From Candidatus Berkelbacteria bacterium (GTDB taxonomy: Bacteria; Patescibacteriota; UBA1384; VFKW01): a stretch of 10,652 nt of DNA. The stretch lies in contig VFKW01000072.1 of the NCBI GenBank assembly GCA_009885355.1, positions 1 to 10,652 on the forward strand, written 5' to 3'. Within the stretch, counting starts at the first letter, position 1. Each line of letters begins with the position of its first letter. Both the position numbers and the translations under genes were made by a program. Under the pieces are notes generated by a model that worked only from the letters and a program-made list of their open reading frames with translations, searched no databases and was not told the DNA's origin. Positions 1 through 6,680 of the stretch are shown here, piece by piece.

Positions 1-3000
1 CCGTCAAAAGTAGTAGTTCCGCTACTAGCCGAAAATGTGCCATTATTGACTAAATCTCCTTGGAGAATAACGTTCCCTGCCGGAGCGTAGGTTTTTGAGG
101 TAAATATGTATAGATTTTGGGCAAAAGTGGCCACATTTGATCCGTTGACGGCAAAAAGAAGATCGTCTCCGCCTATGTCATCGCCTGTTGCTAAGTTGGC
201 ATTTGTGGTTGATGTTTTGCCTGTTTCCTGACGAAGGGTTGTATAGTTTTGATATAGATTTATATTTGTAAAATTTTGGGGAGCTGAAATAATTGTAATA
301 GTGGAGGCTTTTTCGGTTTCACCTTCTATATATACTGTAAGGACATCATTTGCCACAAACGGGGATATTGGGGTAAGAGTAAATGCTCCATTTGAACTTT
401 CAGTGGTAGTAGATGCGGCGCCGTTAACCGAAAGATTTATTGTTTTTGGGTCAGTAATATAATTACCCCCGATAGAATCATATAAATAGCCGGAAACAGA
501 AGAAGGAACGATCCAGTCAGTGCAGTCGGTAACAGTTGCGCCAGCACCAACAGTGATCGTTTTGCCTGTCACTTGATTGTCTTGTACATTTACATAATTT
601 ACATCAGTAATATCATTTGGGATTGAGAATGTATATTTAGTTGGGCTTGAGGTGCTGCGGAGCGTGAGAATCTTGTTAACCGATGTAGAAAAAGTGAGTG
701 TGCCACCTGAATTTATCGTCTGGGTAGAGTTTGCGGTGATATTTATTTGTTTTGCGCCTGCCGAAGTATCAAAAGTAAGATTTTTAAAAGTATTACTGCC
801 GGATATGGTTGCCGTATTGGTGCCATTAAAAGTAACTGTGCCTGTGCCTGGTGTAAAAGTTCCGTTATTTGTCCAATTTCCTGCAATATTCATATTTGTG
901 CTCGGTGCCGTCAAACTATTTGAAATAACTATATTATTAAATGTATTTGTACTTGAGCCGGAAATTGTGGTTGTGCCATTGAAAGTAACTGTGCTTGTGC
1001 TGGCGGTAAATGTGCCATTATTTACCCAGTTGCCGGCGATATTTATAATTGATCCACCTGAGCAGGTTAGTGTGCCGGTTGAAATGTTTCCGTCAACATC
1101 TAGAGTGCCACCATAAATTGATACAGTGCCGCTATTAGTCAAAGATCCAGAGACATTTAATGTATTTGTTCCAATAGAAAGTGTGCCGGCAGAATTGGTT
1201 AAGCTAGCTGCCGAGGTTGTACCTGTTAGGGTTCCGCCTGCATATAATTGTAAAGTAGTATAATTCCTTGCTGGAATACTGTAGGCTTCGTTGTAAAAGT
1301 GTACACTGCCGGCATTTGTCGGGAGACTTAAATTTCCTCCGCTTCCTATAGTAGTGATATAGCCGCCACCGGAAATTGAATTGGCTGAAAAATTATATCC
1401 CCAAATAGTTAATGACGAATTGACAACTAGAGTATTTACTCCTATCGAGCTAGTTAAAATGCCTCCGATTTGCAAAGTTAAAGTATTGAAATTTTTGGCT
1501 GGGATACTGTTGGCTGAACCAGTAAAGGTAACATTTCCAGCCGAAGAAGGTAACCATGCGATATTCGTGCCTGTTCCGGCGGTAATGACTGTGCCTGCGT
1601 TAGTAACTGCTCCTGAAATAGTAGTATTGGTCGCATTGGTAGAAACATAGAAATTTGCATTATTATTGTTGCTCCAGGTACTGGAGAAGATATGGACACC
1701 TGAGGGTTTAGTGGCACTGATACCGAAATTGCCGTTGTTTACAAAGGCGCCAGTGACTGTAAAAGCATAGGTTAATGGATTAAAAGTGGCATTTGTGTCG
1801 ATAGTAAAAGCGCCTCCGATTGCATTGGTTCCGCTTTGGATGGCGGCAAGATTGTAAGTGGTGGTAGAAGTGGGTGCGAGGGTTAGGTTGTTGTAATTAT
1901 TATTGGCAGATGCTGGGAGCGCAGTTATGGTAGTGTCGGATCCTGAACCGGTGTATGTAATTGTCGATCCGGTAGTAATCATTGGATTTGAAACACCGGC
2001 GCCTACAGCTTCGACTAGGGGTGTACCTGTACCGGTAAGAATCAGTGTGCTGTTTGTAATATCAGCTTTTCCATAATTAGCCATAGCAAGGTATCTTAGC
2101 TCAAGGGACGTCACCTTAAATGTTGAGCCCTGAGTGAGAGTTAAAGTATTTGTTGTGCCTGTTGTGCCATTTGTCGGATAGACTTTGACAATACCAAAAT
2201 CACTTGAGCCGGGCGTAAGTGTAAATGTATATGTGCCTGCTCCGGTTCTACTAAACAATAATATCCCGGTGGTTCCTTTGATAAATGTGCCGCCTGAGAA
2301 ATTGACCGTCGCACCGCTACCAGCGACGGTGATATTGCCGTTTGATGATGCGTCTAGTGTGCCTGTACAAGTAATATCACCAGAGACAGTAAGGGCTAGA
2401 TTTGCAATATTGAAAGTACCGGTCGTGATATTGAGGGCGCCGGCTATGACCATGGCATTGGTTGAAGTCGTCCAGACTCCGCCAGAGCCGTCAAACGTAA
2501 GATTGTAAAATGAATTTCCGGATGATTTTGGTTTGATAGTGTTGCCGATAGCGGTAGAAGTGAATTTGACGGTGGAAGCGCCTGCGGTAAATGTGCCAGC
2601 TGATGAGTCCCAAGAACCTGGGACGGTGATGGTGGTGCCGTTGGCGGTGTAGGTGGCGGCGCCTAAAGTGAAGTTTCCGGTGCCAGTGCCTGCAGTACTT
2701 AAAGTTAAATTCGCATTGGCAGTAATAGTGCCAGTGTAGCCGGTTGCATTAAAGGAAGCGGCAGTAGCGGGTGCGTCGATAGTTATCGCAGTGGAGTCAG
2801 AACTTAAAATAGCATTGGTTGTGTTATCGGGTATTCCGCCGACGACAGCACAGCCAGACCAGTTGCCAGCGTTTGACCAATTGGAATTGACTGCTCCTGT
2901 CCATGTACAGTCAGTAGTGGAGGCATAGGCTTGATGTATTGGTTGGCTCACATTTATAAATAATAGAAATCCGCAGGAAAATATCCAGAGGATAAGGGTT

Positions 3001-3356
3001 GTGACATGGACTCGGGAAGAAAATGGTTTCATGTGCCAATTGTAATACCATTTTGAGCGCATTCTTAAATAATTGTGTAGCCCGATCATTTTTGGGATGG
3101 TGGTCTTGGTTGATTTTTGAATTTGCATCATTTCCAGATCGATTTTTTCCAATTTTTCGATATGGTTGATTCTTTCTTCTGCTAGAGTTAATATTTTTTT
3201 GTGGTCATCGTTAATAAGGCGGCTTTTTTGTAAAGTCGTGATTTGTTTAAATAATAATTTTATCTTATTTAATAACACTATTTTACCTCTTAAATTGGTA
3301 TATAAATCCAAAATAGCGACAGTGAAAAATTCTGTGCTTAATGGTGGCAAATCCAT
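1..3356 (-). CDS. Giant repetitive surface protein, cytosolic tail + membrane anchor/signal + beta-helix-like repeats (3' end outside window)
   Basis: I checked every minus-strand codon from ATG 3356 to the left edge: 1118 codons without a stop, so the gene is intact here but its C-terminus lies outside. Residues 1-108 are a charged, helical, probably cytosolic segment. Residues 109-145 (MKPFSSRVHV..., hydrophobic core about 118-136, ending AYA-S) are a signal peptide or membrane anchor. From about 147 onward the protein is rich in Thr, Ser, Gly, Asn and Val, with a recurring motif G-x-W/L/F-x-N-N/S-G-T/N-F at about residues 247 (variant SWDSSAGTF), 536, 737, 775, 826 and 1100; the copies at 775 and 826 are 51 residues apart. 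Such repeats suggest a beta-helix or stacked-strand exoprotein displayed on the cell surface. About residues 930-1010 look like a carboxypeptidase-regulatory or Ig-like insert (SGYLYDSIGG...). An in-frame TAG two codons upstream makes 3356 the earliest ATG; no good RBS is adjacent. A later start at Met109 (3032) is possible but would discard a clean 108-codon frame. Function (adhesion, S-layer-like) is inference. Confidence 0.85.
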   Translation of the reverse strand, partial: MDLPPLSTEFFTVAILDLYTNLRGKIVLLNKIKLLFKQITTLQKSRLINDDHKKILTLAEERINHIEKLEKIDLEMMQIQKSTKTTIPKMIGLHNYLRMRSKWYYNWHMKPFSSRVHVTTLILWIFSCGFLLFINVSQPIHQAYASTTDCTWTGAVNSNWSNAGNWSGCAVVGGIPDNTTNAILSSDSTAITIDAPATAASFNATGYTGTITANANLTLSTAGTGTGNFTLGAATYTANGTTITVPGSWDSSAGTFTAGASTVKFTSTAIGNTIKPKSSGNSFYNLTFDGSGGVWTTSTNAMVIAGALNITTGTFNIANLALTVSGDITCTGTLDASSNGNITVAGSGATVNFSGGTFIKGTTGILLFSRTGAGTYTFTLTPGSSDFGIVKVYPTNGTTGTTNTLTLTQGSTFKVTSLELRYLAMANYGKADITNSTLILTGTGTPLVEAVGAGVSNPMITTGSTITYTGSGSDTTITALPASANNNYNNLTLAPTSTTTYNLAAIQSGTNAIGGAFTIDTNATFNPLTYAFTVTGAFVNNGNFGISATKPSGVHIFSSTWSNNNNANFYVSTNATNTTISGAVTNAGTVITAGTGTNIAWLPSSAGNVTFTGSANSIPAKNFNTLTLQIGGILTSSIGVNTLVVNSSLTIWGYNFSANSISGGGYITTIGSGGNLSLPTNAGSVHFYNEAYSIPARNYTTLQLYAGGTLTGTTSAASLTNSAGTLSIGTNTLNVSGSLTNSGTVSIYGGTLDVDGNISTGTLTCSGGSIINIAGNWVNNGTFTASTSTVTFNGTTTISGSSTNTFNNIVISNSLTAPSTNMNIAGNWTNNGTFTPGTGTVTFNGTNTATISGSNTFKNLTFDTSAGAKQINITANSTQTINSGGTLTFSTSVNKILTLRSTSSPTKYTFSIPNDITDVNYVNVQDNQVTGKTITVGAGATVTDCTDWIVPSSVSGYLYDSIGGNYITDPKTINLSVNGAASTTTESSNGAFTLTPISPFVANDVLTVYIEGETEKASTITIISAPQNFTNINLYQNYTTLRQETGKTSTTNANLATGDDIGGDDLLFAVNGSNVATFAQNLYIFTSKTYAPAGNVILQGDLVNNGTFSASSGTTTFD

Positions 3357-3371
3357 ATTCTAAAATCTGAG

Positions 3372-3416
3372 GATCAGTGATCTTTGCCCTCCTTATTCAT
3401 ACTTAGTTATATTATA
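3372..3416 (-). promoter_or_regulatory. Putative -10, displaced Shine-Dalgarno and dyad in the leader of the surface-protein gene
   Basis: On the minus strand a TATAAT hexamer lies at 3416-3411, without a convincing -35 at normal spacing. Downstream is a strong AAGGAGG (3394-3388), but it is 31 nt from the ATG at 3356, too far for direct use. Between them is a perfect dyad GATCA-C-TGATC (3382-3372), which could be an operator or a small hairpin. An 8-codon frame (ATG at 3400, TGA at 3374) overlaps the AAGGAGG. The combination is visible; its role is inferred. Confidence 0.35.
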
Positions 3417-3438
3417 CAATTTATATGATAAAAATGCC

Positions 3439-3447
3439 TGTGGATAA
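3439..3447. other. Single perfect DnaA-box match
   Basis: TGTGGATAA (TTATCCACA on the minus strand) matches the bacterial DnaA consensus. It is bracketed by TGCC (3436-3439) and GGCA (3450-3453). Only one clear copy is present and there are no origin genes, so this is at most a regulatory DnaA site and may be chance. Confidence 0.25.
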
Positions 3448-3452
3448 CTGGC

Positions 3453-3490
3453 ATGCTATAGAGTATTTAGTATATGCTATAGAGTATTTA
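3453..3490. repeat. Two tandem copies of a 21-bp AT-rich unit
   Basis: The 17-mer ATGCTATAGAGTATTTA occurs at 3453-3469 and again, identical, at 3474-3490, giving a period of 21 bp. It lies between the SprT-like gene and the surface-protein leader. No known family is recognised. Confidence 0.8.
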
Positions 3491-3491
3491 A

Positions 3492-3519
3492 TAGTTGGTA
3501 GTTGGTAGCTAGTAGTTGG
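3492..3519. repeat. Tandem heptamer TAGTTGG x4 (one degenerate)
   Basis: Four 7-bp units: TAGTTGG, TAGTTGG, TAGCTAG, TAGTTGG. The array directly abuts the 21-bp repeats and ends 12 bp before the stop of the SprT-like gene. It resembles the heptamer array upstream of rarA in unit length but not in sequence. Slippage-prone; no coding role. Confidence 0.8.
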
Positions 3520-3531
3520 GGATAATATTGC

Positions 3532-4008
3532 TTAGTCTGTATTATTGAGGTGAAACTGGCGCCAATTTTCTTTGAGCCATTTTTTTTGGAATTTATATTG
3601 CTCGCCGAGTCCCCTTTTGATAAGGTCTTTGGTGACGACTGAACCTTGGTGCGGATAGCGGAAAAGCTGGGGGTGGGGCGAGGAAAAGCCGTGGGAGTAG
3701 TGGACTAGTTCGTGGGCGATGGTGGTGTCGACGACTTCGTCGGGGACTTCGGGATTTTTAAATAAATTGTTCATGGTGATGACAGAGTATGATTCGGGAA
3801 GCCACCAAGAAGGTTTGGGGAAACGGCCAGGGAGGCGAAAAGATTTACGCGGGCCTTTTGCGGTTATGCAGCCGAGTTGGTTTTTTGTAGAGTTGCCAAA
3901 GCGAATATAGACGCGATTTATCTTTTCGACGTCTTTAAAATAGGTCTGCCAAATGTGATTTAGGCGTTTTTCAAGCCAAATGTTGTCGCGATGAGGGGTT
4001 GTTTGCAT
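3532..4008 (-). CDS. SprT-like zinc metallopeptidase domain protein
   Basis: A 158-aa protein with the gluzincin motif HELVH at residues 99-103 (AHELVHYSHG). Two His supply zinc ligands and Glu100 is the catalytic base; a third ligand is probably His112 or His120 in the following PHPQLFRYPHQG stretch. The end of the domain (HQGSVVTKDLIKRGLGE, about 120-136) fits SprT-like/M48-type proteins that recognise a helical 'domain plus HExxH' layout. There is no signal peptide or membrane segment, so it is probably cytoplasmic. SprT relatives cleave or bind DNA-associated proteins, but the substrate here is unknown. The start has no Shine-Dalgarno; a -10-like TATAAC sits 6 nt upstream, suggesting a leaderless mRNA. 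The gene stands alone, separated from the GIY-YIG element by repeats and from the surface-protein gene by short tandem repeats. Confidence 0.75.
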   Translation of the reverse strand: MQTTPHRDNIWLEKRLNHIWQTYFKDVEKINRVYIRFGNSTKNQLGCITAKGPRKSFRLPGRFPKPSWWLPESYSVITMNNLFKNPEVPDEVVDTTIAHELVHYSHGFSSPHPQLFRYPHQGSVVTKDLIKRGLGEQYKFQKKWLKENWRQFHLNNTD

Positions 4009-4014
4009 AGATTA

Positions 4015-4044
4015 GTTATACTATATATAGTTCTGGTTTGTCTA
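4015..4044 (-). promoter_or_regulatory. Possible promoter of the SprT-like gene (leaderless start)
   Basis: On the minus strand TAGACA (4044-4039), an 18-bp spacer and TATAAC (4020-4015) lie directly before the ATG at 4008. With only 6 nt between the -10 and the ATG, transcription would begin at or next to the start codon, which matches the lack of any Shine-Dalgarno. Hexamers are 5/6 matches to consensus each. Confidence 0.45.
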
Positions 4045-4103
4045 GGAGATTATATTGTTCGAGTTTATCAAGAGCTATTTTCTGTTGTTTTAATCATTTT
4101 CTT

Positions 4104-4156
4104 TGTCATCCCGACCTTTTTTTTGTCATCCCGACCTTTTCTATGTCATCCCGACC
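4104..4156. repeat. Three tandem copies of a truncated GTCATCCCGACC repeat end, period 20 bp
   Basis: TGTCATCCCGACC occurs at 4104-4116, 4124-4136 and 4144-4156, separated by short T-rich spacers. Only the third copy continues into the full 30-bp left inverted repeat of the GIY-YIG element. The first two look like repeated, truncated ends of the same repeat. Confidence 0.85.
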
Positions 4157-4493
4157 GGAGTGGAGGGATCTTATAAATCAATTTATCATCGAAGATGTAT
4201 CAATAAAATCTGGGTTTTGTGTTTGGATTAAATTTAGTTTCTTTTGGCGATTCCAGTTTTTTATTTGTTTTTCTCTGCTAATAATTACATTAATATCATT
4301 TGATATTTCATAATAAAGAAGATTTATGCAATTGTATTTTTTTGTAAAACCATCAATAAGTTTGTTTTGATGTTGGTAAACGCGTCTCTTTAGATCGTTG
4401 GTAACGCCAATATAGAGGACTTCAGAAGGACTTGCCATGATGTAGAGGTAGTATTGTTTCATGTAAGATTCCTCGACTTCGCTCGGAATGACA
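4144..4493. mobile_element. Putative inverted-repeat element enclosing a GIY-YIG gene
   Basis: The left end 4144-4173 starts TGTCATCCCGACC and ends GGGATCTTA. The reverse complement of 4464-4493 starts TGTCATTCCGAGC and ends GGAATCTTA. Aligned over 30 positions they agree at 25. The enclosed GIY-YIG gene stops 5 bp inside the left repeat and its ATG overlaps the junction with the right repeat, so the element is essentially gene plus inverted repeats (350 bp). The right repeat also supplies the GAGGA ribosome binding site. I did not find a clear target-site duplication. Mobility is inferred from the architecture. Confidence 0.6.
4178..4462 (-). CDS. Single-domain GIY-YIG endonuclease (UvrC/URI-like, YhbQ-size)
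   Basis: A 94-aa protein with the family core near the N-terminus: YLY at residues 5-7 (GIY position), YIG at 17-19, Arg26 in NDLKRRVYQH and Glu64 in ISREKQIKNW, the expected catalytic Tyr, Arg and Glu. The end (NPDFIDTSS) also fits these short stand-alone proteins. GIY-YIG domains cut one DNA strand with a divalent metal; stand-alone versions are of mostly unknown role. I chose Met 4462 rather than the upstream ATG at 4633. The extra 57 residues of the longer frame only translate repeat DNA (VIPSEVEESY...), overlap the methyltransferase gene and break homology. GAGGA lies 7 nt before 4462, within the inverted repeat. Gene and repeats appear to be one unit. All key catalytic residues are present, so it should be active. 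Confidence 0.85.
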   Translation of the reverse strand: MKQYYLYIMASPSEVLYIGVTNDLKRRVYQHQNKLIDGFTKKYNCINLLYYEISNDINVIISREKQIKNWNRQKKLNLIQTQNPDFIDTSSMIN

Positions 4494-4501
4494 TGGGGGG
4501 G

Positions 4502-4566
4502 TAAGATTCCCATTCGGTTATCGTTCAGGACAGTATCTCCGCTCGCTAAGCTTGGTTGGAATGACA
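4502..4566. repeat. Degenerate second copy of the TAAGATTCC...GGAATGACA palindromic repeat
   Basis: It begins TAAGATTCC (4502-4510) and ends GGAATGACA (4558-4566), the same 9-bp ends as the right inverted repeat at 4464-4493, but with a longer, diverged middle. It sits between the GIY-YIG element and the methyltransferase stop codon at 4603. Confidence 0.65.
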
Positions 4567-4602
4567 TTGAAAATGATTTTTCTGATTGCAATATAAGTAC
4601 TA

Positions 4603-5202
4603 TTAAATTTTTTGAATAATTATTTCTAGCCAAGTTTCTCCGCGGAGTTCACTTAGGTCTTTATAAATGGTTTTGAATTTATCTTTGATTAATTTTTCGA
4701 TATCTTCTGCGGTATAATCATAATAAATTCTAGTGCCGAATTCGTCGATTTTTTCTTTTCTTTGGTATTTGCCCTTTTTTACAGAGATAAAGAAAATTCC
4801 ATTATCGTTTAGAGAATTGAAGGCTTTTTCTAGGATTAGGCTAAATTCTTCTTTAGAATTATGGAGCAGTGAGGCGAAGGCAAATATGATGTCAATATTT
4901 TGAGGAAAATCAAAAGTTTCGCTTTTGGAGATTATAAAATTTGCGTTTGGGTTTTGCTCTTTGGCGATTTTGATCATGCCTTTGGAAGCGTCAATGCCGA
5001 TATAGTCATTGGTATATTTCAGGATTTCTTGAGTATCGCGGCCATTTCCACAGCCAAGTTCTAGGACTTTGGGGTTGTCTTTATTTATGTATGAAAAAGC
5101 TTTTTTAATGTCTTCAGTCCGCGTCCCGATGTTATTAAATTTTTTGGCTATTACATCTGAGAATTGGTCATAAATAATAATTGTCTGATTTCTATCATCC
5201 AT
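4603..5202 (-). CDS. Class I SAM-dependent methyltransferase
   Basis: A 199-aa protein with a Rossmann-type methyltransferase fold. Motif I is VLELGCGNGRDT (46-57), the SAM-binding glycine loop. The acidic residue after strand 2 is Asp71 (YIGIDASKG). Strand 4 is IDIIFAFASLLHNSKEE (103-119), and NDNGIFFISVKKG (132-144) is the strand 5 region. There is no signal or membrane segment, so it is cytosolic. The substrate cannot be read from sequence; it resembles methyltransferase type 11/25 small-molecule enzymes. Its ATG lies 8 bp inside the end of the F420-ligase-like gene, with AGGA about 10 nt upstream, indicating translational coupling and co-transcription with the genes at 5195-6575. Confidence 0.85.
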   Translation of the reverse strand: MDDRNQTIIIYDQFSDVIAKKFNNIGTRTEDIKKAFSYINKDNPKVLELGCGNGRDTQEILKYTNDYIGIDASKGMIKIAKEQNPNANFIISKSETFDFPQNIDIIFAFASLLHNSKEEFSLILEKAFNSLNDNGIFFISVKKGKYQRKEKIDEFGTRIYYDYTAEDIEKLIKDKFKTIYKDLSELRGETWLEIIIQKI

Positions 5203-5884
5203 TATTATTTTTCCTAATGATTATTATAGGTGTTAATTCGTCGTTTTGGCCCATGGGGTTGTCTAGTAGGATTTCTCGGGCTTGTTCTTTGGTGACGGGG
5301 ATATTTTTACTCATACCTAGGACTTCTGTGTTTATGTTGTTGCCGTCTATTATGATGGTTGGGATGTTGTATTTGTCTTCGATTTGTTGGCAGGTTTTAG
5401 CTGGATCAGCGGGGCCTAGCATGGCGAATTCGTTGAATGGGGGCATGGCGGCTGGGTTGAAGCCGTCGATTTCAGAGATGCGGTTGCCGGCGATGCGATA
5501 GAAATCGCCATGGCGGCCAATTAATTTGGTTAGGCCGCCGATGATGGTGGCGGCGAGCATGCGGCAGAAGCCGGCTTGCCAGATGGCAACTTGCATTTTG
5601 CGGGGGTGGGAATAGCCGATGTCGTCGGGATATTTTTTGACGCCTTTGACGATAAATTTGGCTAGCCAGCCAGGTTTGACGGCGGATTCGTGAATAATGC
5701 GGCCTTCACTGATTGTGATGAATTTTTCAGAAATGGCGATCCAATCCCCTTTTTCGATCTTGGGTTTGACTAACTCCTCGATGATCGGTTCGATGGATTC
5801 TTTGATATGGATCATATGGGTTTTTACCGGGATACGTTCGTATTTTTGATTGTTGATTTCGATAATTGGTTTTAATTTATTCAT
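5195..5884 (-). CDS. Coenzyme F420-0:L-glutamate ligase-like protein (CofE/F420_ligase family)
   Basis: A 229-aa cytosolic protein with the hallmarks of the family: VKTHMI (20-25), KGDWIAISEKFITISEGR (45-62), HPRKMQVAIWQAGFCRML (93-110), LIGRHGDFYRIAG (121-133), IDG (139-141), GPADP (157-161), IDGNNINTEVLG (179-190) and DNPMGQNDELTPI (208-220). True CofE adds gamma-linked glutamate to F420-0 using GTP. Similar proteins occur in bacteria with no evident F420 synthesis, where the acceptor is unknown, and no other F420 gene is seen here, so I do not assign cofE. The start is backed by AAAGGA 7 nt upstream. It follows the YdcF-like gene by 19 nt and overlaps the methyltransferase by 8 bp. A TATAAT overlaps the YdcF stop codon (5908-5903) but has no good -35. 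Confidence 0.8.
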   Translation of the reverse strand: MNKLKPIIEINNQKYERIPVKTHMIHIKESIEPIIEELVKPKIEKGDWIAISEKFITISEGRIIHESAVKPGWLAKFIVKGVKKYPDDIGYSHPRKMQVAIWQAGFCRMLAATIIGGLTKLIGRHGDFYRIAGNRISEIDGFNPAAMPPFNEFAMLGPADPAKTCQQIEDKYNIPTIIIDGNNINTEVLGMSKNIPVTKEQAREILLDNPMGQNDELTPIIIIRKNNNG

Positions 5885-5903
5885 ATAAATTCCTTTGATT
5901 TTA

Positions 5904-6575
5904 TTATACCTGATTTGTGAGATAATTTGTATAAGAACCTGATTTGACTATTGGTAAGAGTTCGAGATAGGCATTCCAGGCATTGTCGGGGATTTCCTGG
6001 TAGATTTGGTAGCCTTTGTCTGGATAGATTTTTATTCGCTCCAAGTAGCCAACTGAAATAGCGATAATCTTATCTTTTGGATATTTGTCGCTGCAATAAT
6101 CTTGAAAAGAAAATTGGGGAGATGTAACTGTAAATTTAGTATTTTTATTAGGCCATTGAGCCATAAAAGTAGCATAAGTCCGTCTTTCCATATATGGAGT
6201 TTGGACTAAAATAATTTTTTTAAAATGTAGATTTTTTTGTTGGATTAAATTGTAAGTAAATTGGATATTTTCGCCGGTGTTTGCTGATTTATTTTCAAGC
6301 AATATTTGTTCTTTCGGAACGCCCATTTTGATAGCAATCTTTGTAAATACCTCGGCTTCAGAATTTTTCCACATTTCCGGAGTCCGCTCACCTGTTCCTC
6401 CGGAAAAAATGATTATTGGGGCGTAATTTTGTAAATATAATTCGGCGGCACGTTCGGCGACTCGAGTATCGTGGCTGCCGAGGGCAAGGATGCAATCGGC
6501 TTTTTCAACCTTATGATTCATTAGGTGATAATACCAGATGATTTGGGCTAGTTGGTCGATTTTTTCATTGGTCAT
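5904..6575 (-). CDS. YdcF-like / DUF218 family protein
   Basis: A 223-aa protein of the DUF218/YdcF superfamily. Visible conserved blocks are ADCILALGSHDTRVAERA (26-43), APIIIFSGGTGE (52-63), SEAEVF (72-77), VPKEQILLENKSANTGENI (86-104) and LVQTPYMERRT (123-133). The Rossmann-like fold binds a small ligand; E. coli YdcF has been reported to bind SAM, and membrane members (SanA, YdcF/ElyC types) affect the envelope. This copy has no membrane segment, so it resembles cytosolic YdcF. I chose Met 6575 because AAGGAG sits 4 nt upstream (6585-6580); a start at 6605 would add ten residues without an RBS. It leads a compact cluster with the F420-ligase-like and methyltransferase genes and lies 105 bp after rarA, across a palindromic repeat. 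Confidence 0.8.
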   Translation of the reverse strand: MTNEKIDQLAQIIWYYHLMNHKVEKADCILALGSHDTRVAERAAELYLQNYAPIIIFSGGTGERTPEMWKNSEAEVFTKIAIKMGVPKEQILLENKSANTGENIQFTYNLIQQKNLHFKKIILVQTPYMERRTYATFMAQWPNKNTKFTVTSPQFSFQDYCSDKYPKDKIIAISVGYLERIKIYPDKGYQIYQEIPDNAWNAYLELLPIVKSGSYTNYLTNQV

Positions 6576-6612
6576 GAGGCTCCTTGTGGTGATGAATGGG
6601 ATCACTGGGTAG

Positions 6613-6671
6613 ATCCTGAAACAACCTGCCTGCGGTAGGCAGGGTTCAGGATGACATTGTTTGGAATGACA
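6613..6671. repeat. Nested palindromic repeat (CCTGCCTGC..GGCAGG core inside an ATCCTGAA/TTCAGGAT stem)
   Basis: The outer arms ATCCTGAA (6613-6620) and TTCAGGAT (6645-6652) pair perfectly. The inner core has CCTGCCT (6625-6631) pairing with AGGCAGG (6637-6643). It is followed by GGATGACATTG and TTGGAATGACA, both ending in the GTCATYCC signature seen at the GIY-YIG element. It sits between rarA and the YdcF-like gene. No T-run follows the hairpin, so it is not a typical terminator. Confidence 0.8.
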
Positions 6672-6680
6672 GCCGAAATA

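Noticed and set aside
652..2508. Plus-strand open frames of 89-154 codons and a minus-strand frame at 1478-1717 in the first 3 kb
   Set aside because: They are antisense or out-of-frame shadows of the repetitive surface-protein gene, which is open through the whole stretch.
3453..3519. Possible CRISPR array
   Set aside because: Units are 7 or 21 bp with no spacers of regular length, and there are no cas genes.
3991..4313. Two plus-strand frames of 61 and 91 codons
   Set aside because: They run through the GTCATCCC repeats and antisense to SprT and GIY-YIG genes; no RBS and no recognisable protein.
4463..4633. N-terminal extension of the GIY-YIG frame from an ATG at 4633
   Set aside because: The 57 extra residues are translated repeats, overlap the end of the methyltransferase gene and lack family similarity; 4462 has an RBS and the family N-terminus.
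6576..6680. Terminator after rarA
   Set aside because: The hairpin at 6613-6652 is strong but has no following T-run on either strand; it is better explained as a nested repeat.
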